Assembly: GCA_016765535.1 (NCBI GenBank)
Contig: JAESPQ010000054.1
Coordinates: 1-64,000, forward strand
Origin: Alteromonadaceae bacterium
Lineage (GTDB): Bacteria > Pseudomonadota > Gammaproteobacteria > Enterobacterales > Alteromonadaceae
Length of the DNA: 64,000 bases
Reading direction: 5' to 3'
This document shows positions 1 through 9,030 of this stretch, in pieces (position 1 is the first letter of the stretch; every line of letters starts with the position of its first letter). The translations under genes and the position numbers were made by a program. The notes beneath the pieces were generated by a model, which saw only the letters and a list, made by a program, of their open reading frames with translations, was not told where the DNA came from and searched no databases.

Positions 1-80
1 TCAGGTATATCGCTTAAGTTAATTTCATCATCTTTCATTGCGGCTATTTGTTGCCAATCAGTATTTGAAGCTTTGCTCAT
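1..80 (-). CDS. brnA: BrnA-type antitoxin, N-terminal part (runs off left edge)
   Basis: Reading leftward from the ATG at 80, the translation begins MSKASNTDWQQIAAMKDDE and continues INLSDIP to the window edge. The pattern TDW, then an acidic run, then S-D-I-P is the start of BrnA antitoxins, the DNA-binding partners of BrnT ribonuclease toxins. Only about 26 codons are visible, so the DNA-binding domain cannot be checked. Its start overlaps the end of the brnT remnant, the usual toxin-first arrangement. Because the toxin is broken, this may be an orphan antitoxin. The call rests on a short motif. Confidence 0.6.
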   Translation of the reverse strand, partial: MSKASNTDWQQIAAMKDDEINLSDIP

Positions 81-170
81 ATCTTTTTACCTCATATTTT
101 GTTGCTTTTCGTGCCGAAATAATTCTGATAGTACCACCCTCAACCTCAGAATAAACCGCGCATTGCCAAA
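58..170 (-). pseudogene. brnT: BrnT-type toxin, 3' remnant
   Basis: A leftward frame ending at the TGA at 58-60 reads CAVYSEVEGGTIRIISARKATKYEVKRYEQSFKY. The segment IRIISARKATKYE..RYE is the conserved C-terminus of BrnT ribonuclease toxins. The N-terminal half or more of the roughly 90-residue protein is missing, because sequence to the right changes into an IS66 transposase remnant on the other strand. The exact junction lies between about 160 and 180. The toxin should be inactive. Confidence 0.6.
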
Positions 171-552
171 GATAGTTTAACCAGCAAAGCAATGACGTAT
201 TTGCACAATCAGTGGGATAAACTTACCGTATATTGCACGGATGGGCAATTGCGCATCAGTAATATTATGGCCGAAAATGCCATTCGTCCATTTGCTGTCG
301 GAAGACGGGCGTGGTTATTTGCTGACACACCAGCGGGTGCTAATGCCAGCGCTGTGCATTTTAGTTTAATTGAAACGGCTAAGTTGCATGGACTCGAAGC
401 ATACCAATACCTTAACTCAATATTTAAAGCATTACCTTATGCTGAAACTGTTGAAACTGTTGAAACTGTTGAAAATATTGAAGCACTATTGCCGTGGAAT
501 TTTAAAACGAATAAGATGGAAAATTAAGCACGTAGGTTCATTGAGCGCTTAC
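168..552 (+). mobile_element. tnpC: IS66-family element, 3' remnant (tnpC end plus right terminal repeat)
   Basis: The frame through the 111-aa ORF reads NQWDKLTVYCTDGQL, then AENAIRPFAVGRRAWLFADT and SLIETAKLHGLEAYQYL. This is the C-terminal end of the IS66 TnpC DDE transposase, including the last acidic residue region (AENAIRPF). The frame stays open upstream of the ATG at 192 (DSLTSKA), so that ATG is internal and not a true start. The rest of tnpC, tnpA, tnpB and the left end are absent. At 529-552, cacgtaggttcattgagcgc followed by ttac ends in CGCTTAC, matching the usual IS66 terminus (GTAAGCG inward), so this is the probable right inverted repeat. The copy is immobile. Confidence 0.8.
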
Positions 553-918
553 AACAAAACTAACGTTAAGCCACAAGCTTAAATCCTAATAAAATAAACA
601 ATCATCAAATCCAGACAGAATAACTGATTGAATATTAGGATAAAATATTTTTATTGTTCAACATTATTAATGTCGATTTAGGTCAGTTAAGATCAAGTTA
701 AGTCACAAAATTTCTGTGACCTAAAAAACTTTTTAATAAAATAGCCCTAAGGTCAACAATTGCATATTTATGCTACTTTTTGCTGATTTAAGCACTAATA
801 AAAAAGAGCAAAACGAGAGGGAAAGTCACAGTGAGGTCACAAAGCTAAAAAGTTAACTATTTTGATGAAAATCAATAGATAGGTTTATTTTAACTTGTTG
901 AATTGTATAGTATGAAAT
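553..918. other. Gene-free stretch between IS66 remnant and tRNA genes
   Basis: No credible coding frame is seen in this AT-rich spacer. The only structure is a small hairpin at 702-720 (gtcaca, 7-nt loop, tgtgac) followed on the plus strand by an A/T tract. The half-sites gtcac recur at 825-840. A strong terminator for the leftward tRNA unit is not evident. Confidence 0.5.
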
Positions 919-995
<77 letters not shown>

Positions 996-1041
996 ACAGG
1001 AATTGTTGTACTTTTGGTATTAGATTTTCTAATCTAAAAAT

Positions 1042-1118
<77 letters not shown>

Positions 1119-1181
1119 TCCGAATGGTTTAAGTGAAATACTTAAACAAGCTTTAGTTGTTTTAATTCTACTAAAAGAATA

Positions 1182-1270
1182 GTTCGAAAGCAGGATTTGA
1201 ATCTACGACCTTCGTCAATCCATAAGAGCTGAGTCCGACGATGAGTCTTTTTAAGCTGCTTCATCCCGCG
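1182..1270 (-). pseudogene. Decayed tRNA-fMet copy
   Basis: The plus strand gcaggatttgaatctacgac (1189 on) and ctgcttcatcccgcg (1256-1270) match the ends of the two intact copies, but the middle carries substitutions and an insertion around the anticodon arm. The acceptor 3' strand is altered to gaaag and no longer pairs with CGCGGGA, and the CCA is lost. The flanking cgcgtccgaatggttt is shared with copy 2. It is best read as the promoter-proximal copy of a tandem array that has decayed. A functional class-II-length tRNA is unlikely because the acceptor stem fails. Confidence 0.8.
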
Positions 1271-1395
1271 TCCGAATGGTTTTATCTTTCAACTATTATT
1301 TTAATAAAAGAAGATAAAATAAGCTAATAATCATTTTGATTCAGTTATTAGAGAATGTTTTCTAGTTAACTTTCGTCTCCCTGAAAACGAGGCGT

Positions 1396-1424
1396 ATCAT
1401 AAGGAGTGTCGTATAAAATTGCAA
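1396..1424 (-). promoter_or_regulatory. Stable-RNA promoter for the tRNA-fMet array
   Basis: On the minus strand TTGCAA (1419-1424) and TATGAT (1396-1401) are separated by exactly 17 nt. They are followed at once by ACGCCTCG, a GC-rich discriminator of the kind found in stringently controlled rRNA and tRNA promoters. It points leftward to the tRNA copies. Confidence 0.75.
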
Positions 1425-1520
1425 GTAAGTTTTCATAAAAAAGTGATTTTTTTATCTTTGGTAAGTTTTTTGCTTTATTTACGAACTAATTGTTGGAATT
1501 AACAGCAATAGGTTATTTTT

Positions 1521-1551
1521 TTTCAAATCTTTGTTTAAAAAAGGGTATAAT
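1521..1551 (+). promoter_or_regulatory. Probable rlmKL promoter
   Basis: A perfect TATAAT lies at 1546-1551, 42 bp before the rlmKL ATG. Candidate -35 matches (TTTCAA/TTCAAA near 1521-1527) are weak with 18-19 nt spacing, so the -10 element carries the call. Confidence 0.45.
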
Positions 1552-1592
1552 CTGCCCGTCAAAAATCACCGTATTTTCTTTGGAATATAACC

Positions 1593-3722
1593 ATGTATCA
1601 ATTTTTAGCGCTCACCTCTATTGGTGTTGAAGTTTTACTTAGTGACGAAATAAAAGCGTTAGGCGCAGAGCAGGTCGTGCAAAAGCCTGATGGTGTGCAC
1701 TTTACTGCCTCATTAGAGCTGGGCTACCGCATTTGTTTATGGAGTCGATTTGCAACACGCATTATGCTTAAACTTGCCCCCGAAGTTACTGCTGAATCTA
1801 AAGAAGCGCTTTATGATGCCGCAAAAGAAATTAATTGGACTGAACATTTTACTAACGAAAGTACCTTTGCTGTAGATTTTGTTGGTAAAAGCCAAGCCAT
1901 TCGTAATACCCAATTTGGGGGTTTAACCGTTAAAGATGCCATTGTTGATGGTTTTCGTGAACAAGGTTTAGAACGCCCCTCAGTGACTAAAGACTATCCG
2001 GATATTCGTATTCAAGCGCGACTATTAAAACTCAAAGTGACTTTTTATCTCGACTTTTCAGGTCGTAGTTTATTTCAACGTGGTTATCGTCAACATAGTG
2101 GTGCGGCTCCCTTAAAAGAGCATTTAGCCGCAGCGTTAGTCAAACGATCTGGTTGGTTAAACGATATTAGCAAGCCGTTGGTTGATCCAATGTGTGGTTC
2201 AGGTACTTTATTAATTGAAGCAGTGAGTATGGCTGCGAAAGTAGCCCCGGCTTTAGAACGGATTAATTGGGGCTTTAATGCGTGGTTGCTGCATGATGAA
2301 ACGTTATGGCTGCAAGTATTAACGCAAGCTCAAGAAGATTCACAGCAAGGTTTAGCTACACTAAAATGCAAAGTACATGGTGTCGATATAGATTCGCGCG
2401 TATTAAAAACGGCTGAGCAAAATGTTCGTCATGCTGGTTTTGGTCAGTATATTGATTTTAAATGTCGAGACATTAATAAATTAACTAATACCTTTGAACA
2501 CTCTGGAACCATTTTATTTAATCCTCCGTATGGAGAACGTATTGGTGAATTACCTGAACTTGTTGAAAACTTTGTGCTGTTAGGACAAATTTTAAAAGCA
2601 CAATTTATCGATTGGCGGGTTGCTATTTTTACCGCCAATGTTGAGCTATTAACGTTATTGAAATTAGCGACGAGTAAACGTTACAAACTTAAAAATGGCC
2701 CACTAGATTGTCAATTAGCCCTTTATGATATAAGCGAAAAGCAAGCACAATCAAGTAATGAAAAGAGTGAATTTGCAGAACAACATTCAGATTTTGCTAA
2801 TCGTCTTAAAAAGAATATTAAAAACTTAAAAGGCTGGTTAAAGGCCGAAAATATTGAATGCTATCGTGTTTATGATGCTGACATTCCTGAATTTAATGTC
2901 GCGGTTGATGTTTATGGTGAGTATGTTGTTATTCAAGAATATGCGGCACCTAAAAATATTGAAGAAGAAAAAACCGTAAAACGCTTACAAGAAGTGATTT
3001 ATTGGACACCGAAAATATTAAATATTACGCCTGATAAAGTATCGCTTAAAACGCGTGCTAAGAAAAAAGGTAAAGATCAATATCAACGACTTAATCAATC
3101 TCGCCAAGCGTTAATTGTGCATGAGCATGGAGCAAAATTAAAAGTGAATTTGTGGGATTACCTTGATACGGGATTATTTTTAGATCATCGTAAAACCCGC
3201 CAAATTGTTGCCAAAAAAGCGAAAAACAAAACGTTACTTAATTTGTTTGCTTATACTGGCAGTGTTTCACTGCAAGCCGCATTACATGGCGCTAGCTCTG
3301 TCGTTACGGTTGATATGTCAAAAACCTATTTAGAATGGACGCAAGACAATTTTGAACTCAATAATTTACGTGGTCATCAGTATCAATTTGTTCAAGCTGA
3401 CTGTTTAACTTGGCTAAAAAGAAATAGAACCCAATATGATGTGGTTTTTATTGATCCACCCACGTTTTCAAACTCTAAACGTATGGAAGATAGTTTTGAT
3501 GTACAGCGCGATCATGTTGTGTTAATTACCGATGCACTGCCTTCAGTTGCTGAACAAGGTGAATTAATTTTTACTAATAACAAGCGTGGTTTTAAAATGG
3601 ATTTTGAGGCGATGGAGCAGTTAGGTTTGCAGGTTAAAGAGTTAACCGCCATGACTAAAGATAAAGATTTTGCCCGTAATAAACATATTCATAATAGCTG
3701 GCAAATTACGCGTAAGCTATAA
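1593..3722 (+). CDS. rlmKL: 23S rRNA methyltransferase RlmKL (bifunctional G2445/G2069)
   Basis: This 709-aa protein is the length of the fused gammaproteobacterial enzyme. The N-terminal THUMP/RlmL half carries DPMCGSGTLLIEA and the catalytic FNPPYGERIG. The C-terminal RlmK half carries LNLFAYTGSVSLQAA (SAM binding) and FIDPPTFSNSKR. The L half makes m2G2445 and the K half m7G2069 in 23S rRNA during large-subunit assembly, in the cytoplasm. It is the first gene of a rightward run with the glutaredoxin-like gene (35 bp gap) and uup. The Shine-Dalgarno is weak. No frameshift or missing motif is seen. Confidence 0.96.
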   Translation: MYQFLALTSIGVEVLLSDEIKALGAEQVVQKPDGVHFTASLELGYRICLWSRFATRIMLKLAPEVTAESKEALYDAAKEINWTEHFTNESTFAVDFVGKSQAIRNTQFGGLTVKDAIVDGFREQGLERPSVTKDYPDIRIQARLLKLKVTFYLDFSGRSLFQRGYRQHSGAAPLKEHLAAALVKRSGWLNDISKPLVDPMCGSGTLLIEAVSMAAKVAPALERINWGFNAWLLHDETLWLQVLTQAQEDSQQGLATLKCKVHGVDIDSRVLKTAEQNVRHAGFGQYIDFKCRDINKLTNTFEHSGTILFNPPYGERIGELPELVENFVLLGQILKAQFIDWRVAIFTANVELLTLLKLATSKRYKLKNGPLDCQLALYDISEKQAQSSNEKSEFAEQHSDFANRLKKNIKNLKGWLKAENIECYRVYDADIPEFNVAVDVYGEYVVIQEYAAPKNIEEEKTVKRLQEVIYWTPKILNITPDKVSLKTRAKKKGKDQYQRLNQSRQALIVHEHGAKLKVNLWDYLDTGLFLDHRKTRQIVAKKAKNKTLLNLFAYTGSVSLQAALHGASSVVTVDMSKTYLEWTQDNFELNNLRGHQYQFVQADCLTWLKRNRTQYDVVFIDPPTFSNSKRMEDSFDVQRDHVVLITDALPSVAEQGELIFTNNKRGFKMDFEAMEQLGLQVKELTAMTKDKDFARNKHIHNSWQITRKL

Positions 3723-3757
3723 CCGTTAATAATTAACGAATAAAAGCGGAACAACGG

Positions 3758-3991
3758 ATGAAATATAAATTATATAGTAGCGAAGGCTGTCATTTATGCG
3801 AACAAGCGTTTGCTTTGTGTCAACAAGCCAATATTGACAGCCAAGTAGCGGTTATTGATATTGTTGAAGATGAAAATTTAGTGACCTTATACGGTATTAG
3901 TATTCCGGTATTAGAAAATACTGAAACGAGTGAAAAACTGTTTTGGCCATTTAGCCTAGAACAAATAAAAATAAACAATAAAACAAATTGA
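3758..3991 (+). CDS. Glutaredoxin-like protein (DUF836 type)
   Basis: The 77-aa product begins MKYKLYSSEGCHLCEQAFAL, with a thioredoxin-fold first strand followed by a CxxC (CHLC) at residues 11-14. The cis-Pro region is SIPVLE. This is the small Glrx-like family that commonly sits between rlmKL and uup in Shewanella-type genomes. It is probably a cytoplasmic thiol-disulfide protein of unknown partner. It lies 35 bp after rlmKL and 16 bp before uup, so co-transcription is likely. The family fit is good but the substrate is unknown. Confidence 0.85.
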   Translation: MKYKLYSSEGCHLCEQAFALCQQANIDSQVAVIDIVEDENLVTLYGISIPVLENTETSEKLFWPFSLEQIKINNKTN

Positions 3992-4007
3992 GAATTTTAA
4001 ATAATTT

Positions 4008-5942
4008 ATGGAATTAATAAGATTAACTTCAGCAGAGCTTGCTTTTGGTGATGGAAAAATACTCGACAATACTGAATTTCGCCTTAAACAAGGTGAACGA
4101 GTTTGTTTAGTCGGCCGTAATGGTGCAGGTAAGTCGTCATTAATGCGTATATTAATGGGACAACAAAACCTCGATGATGGACAATTGGTTTTTTCTAATA
4201 ATATTCGGTTGGGAATGTTAGAGCAAGATCCACCAGAATCGTGTGATTTATCTGTATTTGATTATGTTTCTCAAGGTTTAGCTGAAAATGCCAAACTATT
4301 GCAACAATACCATCACCTTATTCATCAAGTTACTGAAACGCCTGATGAAAAAACGTTAAACAAATTAGCCGATGTGCAACAACAACTTGAACAAGCTAAT
4401 GCGTGGGAAGACGAGCAACGCATTGAACAGGTGCTAAGCACATTAAAATTATCACCCGATGATAATATCGCTGATTTATCAGGTGGCTGGCTGCGTAAAG
4501 TAGCGTTAGCTAAAGCATTGGTTACTGCCCCAGATGTTTTATTACTTGATGAGCCAACCAACCATTTAGATATTACCAGCGTTTTATGGTTAGAAAAATT
4601 TCTTAAAAACTTCACGGGAAGTATTGTTTTTATAAGTCATGATAGAGCTTTTATTCGTGCGATGGCAACACGTATTGTTGATTTAGACCGAGGTATACTT
4701 AAAAATTACCCAGGTAGTTATGATCAATATATTGAGCAAAAACAACATGATTTACAAGTTGAAGAACAACAAAATGCACTTTTTGACAAACGCCTTGCTG
4801 AAGAAGAAGTATGGATACGCCAAGGTATTAAAGCGCGTCGTACCCGCAATGAAGGCAGAGTACGAGCTTTAGAAAAACTGCGTGATGTACGCCAACAACG
4901 TCGTGAAGTTAAAAACCAAACAGATGCCAAAATTACCGAAGGTGATCGTTCAGGTAAGTTGGTATTTGAAGCAGAAGACTTATCAATAGCCTTTAATGAT
5001 GGTGCTGGCAACAACAATACCATTATAAAAAACCTTGATTTATTGATCTCTCGAGGTGATCGTTTAGCGTTAATTGGTGCCAATGGTACGGGTAAGTCAA
5101 CGTTATTAAAATTATTGATGGAAGAATACCAGCCAACGTCAGGTAAAATGCGTGTTGGTGTAAATTTAGATATTGCTTATTTTGATCAACATCGCGACCA
5201 GCTTGATCTTAATATGACCGTACAAGACAGTGTTGCTGAAGGTAAGCAAGAAGTGACCGTAAATGGTCGAACTCGCCATGTATTAGGCTACTTGCAAGAC
5301 TTTTTGTTTAGTCCAAAACGAGCACGCACCCCCATTAGGGCGTTATCGGGTGGTGAAAAAAATCGCTTGTTATTAGCACGTTTGTTTTTACGCCCCAGTA
5401 ACTTATTAATTTTAGATGAACCGACGAATGACTTAGATATTGAAACCTTAGAATTACTTGAAGAAGTCGTCGCTAATTATGCGGGTACTGTTATTGTGGT
5501 GAGTCATGACCGTGATTTTGTAAATAATACCGTGAATAGCTGTTTATATTTTGATGGTTCTGGCAGTATTAATCAAATTGTTGGTGGTTATGATGATGTT
5601 GATGCTTATCTTGCGTTAAAAGCATCGCAGCAGCAAATGGCGAAAGAACAAGATGAAAAAATTCGTCAACAGCAGCACAAAGAAAGTAAAACGGTTGAAG
5701 TCGCGGTAAAAGCAATACCTAAGAAAAAATTGTCATATAAAGAGTCGCGAGAGCTTGAAGCTTTGCCTGAACAAATAGATAATCTAGAAAACTTAATTAA
5801 TGAATTACAAGAACAAGTAAATAGTGCTGATTTTTTTAATCAATCTTCTGAAAAAACCAACGCAGTATTGAACCAGTTACAAGAATCAGAGTCCAAGCTC
5901 GAAGCTACTTATTCAAGATGGCAAGAATTAGACGAATTTTAA
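4008..5942 (+). CDS. uup: ABC-F ATPase Uup
   Basis: This 644-aa protein has two ABC ATPase domains and no membrane segments. Walker A is GRNGAGKSS then GANGTGKST, signatures are LSGGW and LSGGE, and each half has DEPTNHLD or DEPTNDLD. A charged linker (EEEVWIRQGIKARRTRNEGR) joins the halves and a C-terminal coiled coil of about 80 residues follows, as in E. coli Uup (635 aa). ABC-F proteins act on the ribosome, and Uup has also been linked to transposon precise excision and DNA binding through its C-terminus. The first signature reads LSGGW rather than LSGGE/Q, which is normal for this branch. Confidence 0.95.
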   Translation: MELIRLTSAELAFGDGKILDNTEFRLKQGERVCLVGRNGAGKSSLMRILMGQQNLDDGQLVFSNNIRLGMLEQDPPESCDLSVFDYVSQGLAENAKLLQQYHHLIHQVTETPDEKTLNKLADVQQQLEQANAWEDEQRIEQVLSTLKLSPDDNIADLSGGWLRKVALAKALVTAPDVLLLDEPTNHLDITSVLWLEKFLKNFTGSIVFISHDRAFIRAMATRIVDLDRGILKNYPGSYDQYIEQKQHDLQVEEQQNALFDKRLAEEEVWIRQGIKARRTRNEGRVRALEKLRDVRQQRREVKNQTDAKITEGDRSGKLVFEAEDLSIAFNDGAGNNNTIIKNLDLLISRGDRLALIGANGTGKSTLLKLLMEEYQPTSGKMRVGVNLDIAYFDQHRDQLDLNMTVQDSVAEGKQEVTVNGRTRHVLGYLQDFLFSPKRARTPIRALSGGEKNRLLLARLFLRPSNLLILDEPTNDLDIETLELLEEVVANYAGTVIVVSHDRDFVNNTVNSCLYFDGSGSINQIVGGYDDVDAYLALKASQQQMAKEQDEKIRQQQHKESKTVEVAVKAIPKKKLSYKESRELEALPEQIDNLENLINELQEQVNSADFFNQSSEKTNAVLNQLQESESKLEATYSRWQELDEF

Positions 5943-6014
5943 GCGTATTTTAATTGTATAAGCACAAATAAAATATAAAAAGTAAAAATACATTAAAAAA
6001 GAGCATAGTTGTAA

Positions 6015-7793
6015 ATGAACAAATTTTTAAAATCAGTAATTGCCATAGGAATAGCCAGTAGTATTACTAGTTTTACTAGTCAAAGCGCAACATATCAAGT
6101 TGTTGATACTAATAGTTTAACAACTCATAAATACAGTAATGCTAAAGCTCATAATGCGAGTGGTGTTATGGCGTTTTCAGCAAGCAGTGTATATAACTTT
6201 CCTGTGCAGTTTGACTTGTTAACTGAAAATGATTTTCAAGGCATTGAAAATTTAGCTTTTACTGGTAGTAAAACCAATACGCTATTAAATAGTATCGAAG
6301 ACCGCGTAGCATTGCGAGCAGGAACACCGACCGGAAATGATTTCGCTTGGGTGGTTAAATACTTGCAACAAAGCAATCAAGTAAAGAATAGTCGCTATCA
6401 AAAAGTAGGTGATAGCAATATTTTCCTTAATCAAGGTGATGTAAATACTGAAATCACTGTGTTTGATCAAGTATTAGCGAATGGCATTTTGTCGCGTTCA
6501 ACCTTTGATTTTGCTTACGGAATTACCAATGATAATTGGTTGTATGGTCGTGCTTCTGCTCCTTATTTACCCATAAATTTTACTGATAGTAATGGTGTTG
6601 ACGTTACTTATTGGAGTCGTGAATTTATCTCACGTGGTTTTTTAACACTAGATAATGGTAATACTATAAAAGAGGTACTGCCTCCAGAAAGTAATTATGG
6701 TGGTGAATCAGCACTATTAAAAGTTAATAATAACCATATTGGTGTTGGTTATGTTAGTACTAGTATAAAGCAAAGTGTACTTGATTTTTTCTTGTCTGAT
6801 ACTGGTGGCTGCGCAGATCCTACTGTATTAAAAGATATTCCTTTTGAAATTTGTATTGACCGAGCTAAAAAAGTTGAAAATGCAGGGATTTATTCATTAG
6901 AAGCCGCTAAGTTTACTTTTGACGGACAAGGAAATGTTACCAATACTGAACTATTAGGAAACTTAGTTACTCCTCATGTAGACGATATCCGTGTTTATAA
7001 AAGTTATGCCTTAGCGGTAAATAACCATGGTGTTGCCGTTGGTTATGCTACTGGTTGGACCAAAAATGACATAACGGAACCAAAAACTAATCAAACCCGA
7101 AATTTATATGCGGTAATGTATAAAGAGGGTAAGGCTATTTCGTTTACTAAAAATCCAGATAAAGAATTTGATTCTCGAGCCTTTGATATTAATGATGCTG
7201 GCATAGCGGTTGGTCATGTAACTAAATCGGTTAATGGTAGCGCTAGGACTAAATTTTATTATGTCGATACTAATAATGCTGATTTGACAATGGTATTTCC
7301 GAGTGATTTTTTTACAGGCTCGGCGAGTACCGCAACAGCCATTAATGAACAAGGCATGATTGTTGGTGAGGGGGAAGTTGAAACCCATAATGATAATATC
7401 AGAAATGGAACAACCAATAATCCTCGCCGCCGTCATGGTTTTTTATACGATATTAATAGCGATAAATTTAGTGATTTAAATGATTTTTTAAGCTGTAATT
7501 CTGATTATACTATTATTAGTGCTAGCGATATTAATGAAAATAATGAAATTTCAGCAACGGCAGTATTTAAAGTTGATCGCCATGATGCTTATGGTGAATT
7601 AGTTAAAGATAGTAGTGGCACACAATTAACGGAAGATGTATACCGAGCGGTAATGTTAACCCCCATTGCTGGTGAGATAGAAGATTGCTCAAAAGTTGAA
7701 AAAAAAGTAAAACGTCAAGGAGCTAGTTTTGGCTTATTTTCTTTATTACTGTTGCCGTTAGCTATGCTTAGACGCCGACAATATAAAAAATAA
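6015..7793 (+). CDS. Secreted DUF3466/HAF-repeat protein with C-terminal membrane anchor
   Basis: The 592-aa product has an N-terminal signal peptide (MNKFLKSVIAIGIASSITSF, cleavage near QSA). The body contains several degenerate HAF-type repeats of the form N-x-x-G-x-x-V-G: VNNHGVAVGYAT, INDAGIAVGHVT and INEQGMIVGEGE. The C-terminus is GASFGLFSLLLLPLAMLRRR, a Gly/Ser patch, one hydrophobic helix and an Arg cluster. This resembles a GlyGly-CTERM tail handled by rhombosortase, though its glycines are reduced. DUF3466 proteins often follow uup in related genomes. It is envelope-located or surface-exposed; its function is unknown. Confidence 0.8.
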   Translation: MNKFLKSVIAIGIASSITSFTSQSATYQVVDTNSLTTHKYSNAKAHNASGVMAFSASSVYNFPVQFDLLTENDFQGIENLAFTGSKTNTLLNSIEDRVALRAGTPTGNDFAWVVKYLQQSNQVKNSRYQKVGDSNIFLNQGDVNTEITVFDQVLANGILSRSTFDFAYGITNDNWLYGRASAPYLPINFTDSNGVDVTYWSREFISRGFLTLDNGNTIKEVLPPESNYGGESALLKVNNNHIGVGYVSTSIKQSVLDFFLSDTGGCADPTVLKDIPFEICIDRAKKVENAGIYSLEAAKFTFDGQGNVTNTELLGNLVTPHVDDIRVYKSYALAVNNHGVAVGYATGWTKNDITEPKTNQTRNLYAVMYKEGKAISFTKNPDKEFDSRAFDINDAGIAVGHVTKSVNGSARTKFYYVDTNNADLTMVFPSDFFTGSASTATAINEQGMIVGEGEVETHNDNIRNGTTNNPRRRHGFLYDINSDKFSDLNDFLSCNSDYTIISASDINENNEISATAVFKVDRHDAYGELVKDSSGTQLTEDVYRAVMLTPIAGEIEDCSKVEKKVKRQGASFGLFSLLLLPLAMLRRRQYKK

Positions 7794-7835
7794 AAAACGG
7801 GTAAATAAAGTTAAACTTTTAGTTTAAGACAGACG

Positions 7836-7872
7836 CTAACACTCTTTTTAAAAACACTAAAAAGAATGTTAG
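7836..7872. terminator. Bidirectional terminator between DUF3466 gene and pfkA
   Basis: ctaacactcttttta and taaaaagaatgttag form a 15-bp stem with one mismatch and a 7-nt loop. T and A runs on both arms suit both convergent genes. Confidence 0.75.
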
Positions 7873-7887
7873 TCATACTGCGATTTT

Positions 7888-8913
7888 TTAAACGCTACTT
7901 TGTGCCGACATCGCTAAAATGTTTTTTTGTGCGTCAATTAAATTTTGGCTTACTTGTTTTTGATGTTGAATAGCGGTAGATAAACTTACTGTGGTTATCG
8001 TGTTATTTTGTTCGGCGATCATTAGGCCTGTTTTATTGTCATTAAGGGCTTTAATGGCGGCAACGCCCATTTTAGTGGCTAAAATTCTATCTTCTGCTAC
8101 TGGTGAGCCGCCGCGTTGTATATAACCTAAAATACAAGCAGTGCAATCGGTTTGGGTATATTGTTTTAAGTCGATAGCTAATTGGTGCGCACCACCACGC
8201 CATAAATTTTCAGCAATAACAATAATATAACTTGATTGTGTTGTCGTTTGCGCTTTTTTTATGTGCTCTGCTATTTCATTTAAACGCGCTGATCTATCTT
8301 TTTCAGTATTAACAAAAAAATTTTCAAACGACAATACTTGTTCAGCAGCACAAGCAACGCCAACATTAAAGGTTATTTGACCGCTATGTCGCCCCATTAA
8401 TTCAACGATAAACACCCGCTCAAAAGCATCGGCAGTATCTCTAATTTTATCTATCGCTTCTATGGCGGTATTTACGGCGGTGGTAAATCCTATGGTATGA
8501 TCGGTGCCATCAATATCATTATCTATAGTGCCAGGAATACCAATAACTTGTCCTGACCAATGTTGTTGTAGTTTAAGTAAACCGTTAAATGAACCGTCAC
8601 CACCAATAACAATAAGCGCATCAATTTTTTCTTTTATTAAGGTATTAGCTGCCTGTTTTAATCCATCTTGATGATGAAATTCTTTGCAGCGTGCGCTTTT
8701 TAATAAAGTGCCACCTTGGTTGATCAAACCATGTACTTGCTTATGATCAAGTATAAAAAAATCTTGGTTAATTAAACCGTTATAACCATGTTTAAAACCT
8801 ATTATTTCAATTTTATAATGATGTGCAGCTAAGACCACGGCGCGAATAGCTGCATTCATACCGGGCGCATCACCGCCACTGGTTAATAGTGCCACTTTTT
8901 TAATTTTTTGCAT
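7888..8913 (-). CDS. pfkA: ATP-dependent 6-phosphofructokinase
   Basis: The 341-aa product catalyses fructose-6-phosphate plus ATP to fructose-1,6-bisphosphate. Visible motifs are LTSGGDAPGMNAAIR, IGGDGSFNG, the catalytic PGTIDNDI and MGRHSGQI. Glycine in GGDGS, rather than Asp, indicates ATP and not pyrophosphate as donor. Length is slightly above E. coli PfkA (320 aa). It is downstream of and co-oriented with pykA, but a strong terminator separates them, so it probably has its own promoter in the 60-bp gap. Its presence beside a full Entner-Doudoroff operon is notable, since Shewanella relatives are known to lack this enzyme. Confidence 0.93.
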   Translation of the reverse strand: MQKIKKVALLTSGGDAPGMNAAIRAVVLAAHHYKIEIIGFKHGYNGLINQDFFILDHKQVHGLINQGGTLLKSARCKEFHHQDGLKQAANTLIKEKIDALIVIGGDGSFNGLLKLQQHWSGQVIGIPGTIDNDIDGTDHTIGFTTAVNTAIEAIDKIRDTADAFERVFIVELMGRHSGQITFNVGVACAAEQVLSFENFFVNTEKDRSARLNEIAEHIKKAQTTTQSSYIIVIAENLWRGGAHQLAIDLKQYTQTDCTACILGYIQRGGSPVAEDRILATKMGVAAIKALNDNKTGLMIAEQNNTITTVSLSTAIQHQKQVSQNLIDAQKNILAMSAQSSV

Positions 8914-8973
8914 GCTTGAATTTTTTCGACTATTTAATTAATAGAGCAATAATAGAGTGTTTAATTTTAAAAG

Positions 8974-8998
8974 TAAAAAGGCAGCCGAGGCTGCCTTA
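8974..8998 (-). terminator. Rho-independent terminator of pykA
   Basis: aaggcagcc / ggctgcctt form a GC-rich stem with a 2-nt spacer centre (ga). On the minus strand the stem is followed by TTTTTAC. It ends the hexR-pykA unit before pfkA. Confidence 0.85.
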
Positions 8999-9030
8999 TT
9001 TATTACAAAATAAACATTTTAGTTTTTTGC

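Noticed and set aside
4724-5083. 119-aa minus-strand ORF inside uup
   Set aside because: It is the antisense shadow of the ABC-F linker region, Ser/Arg rich with no independent start signals.
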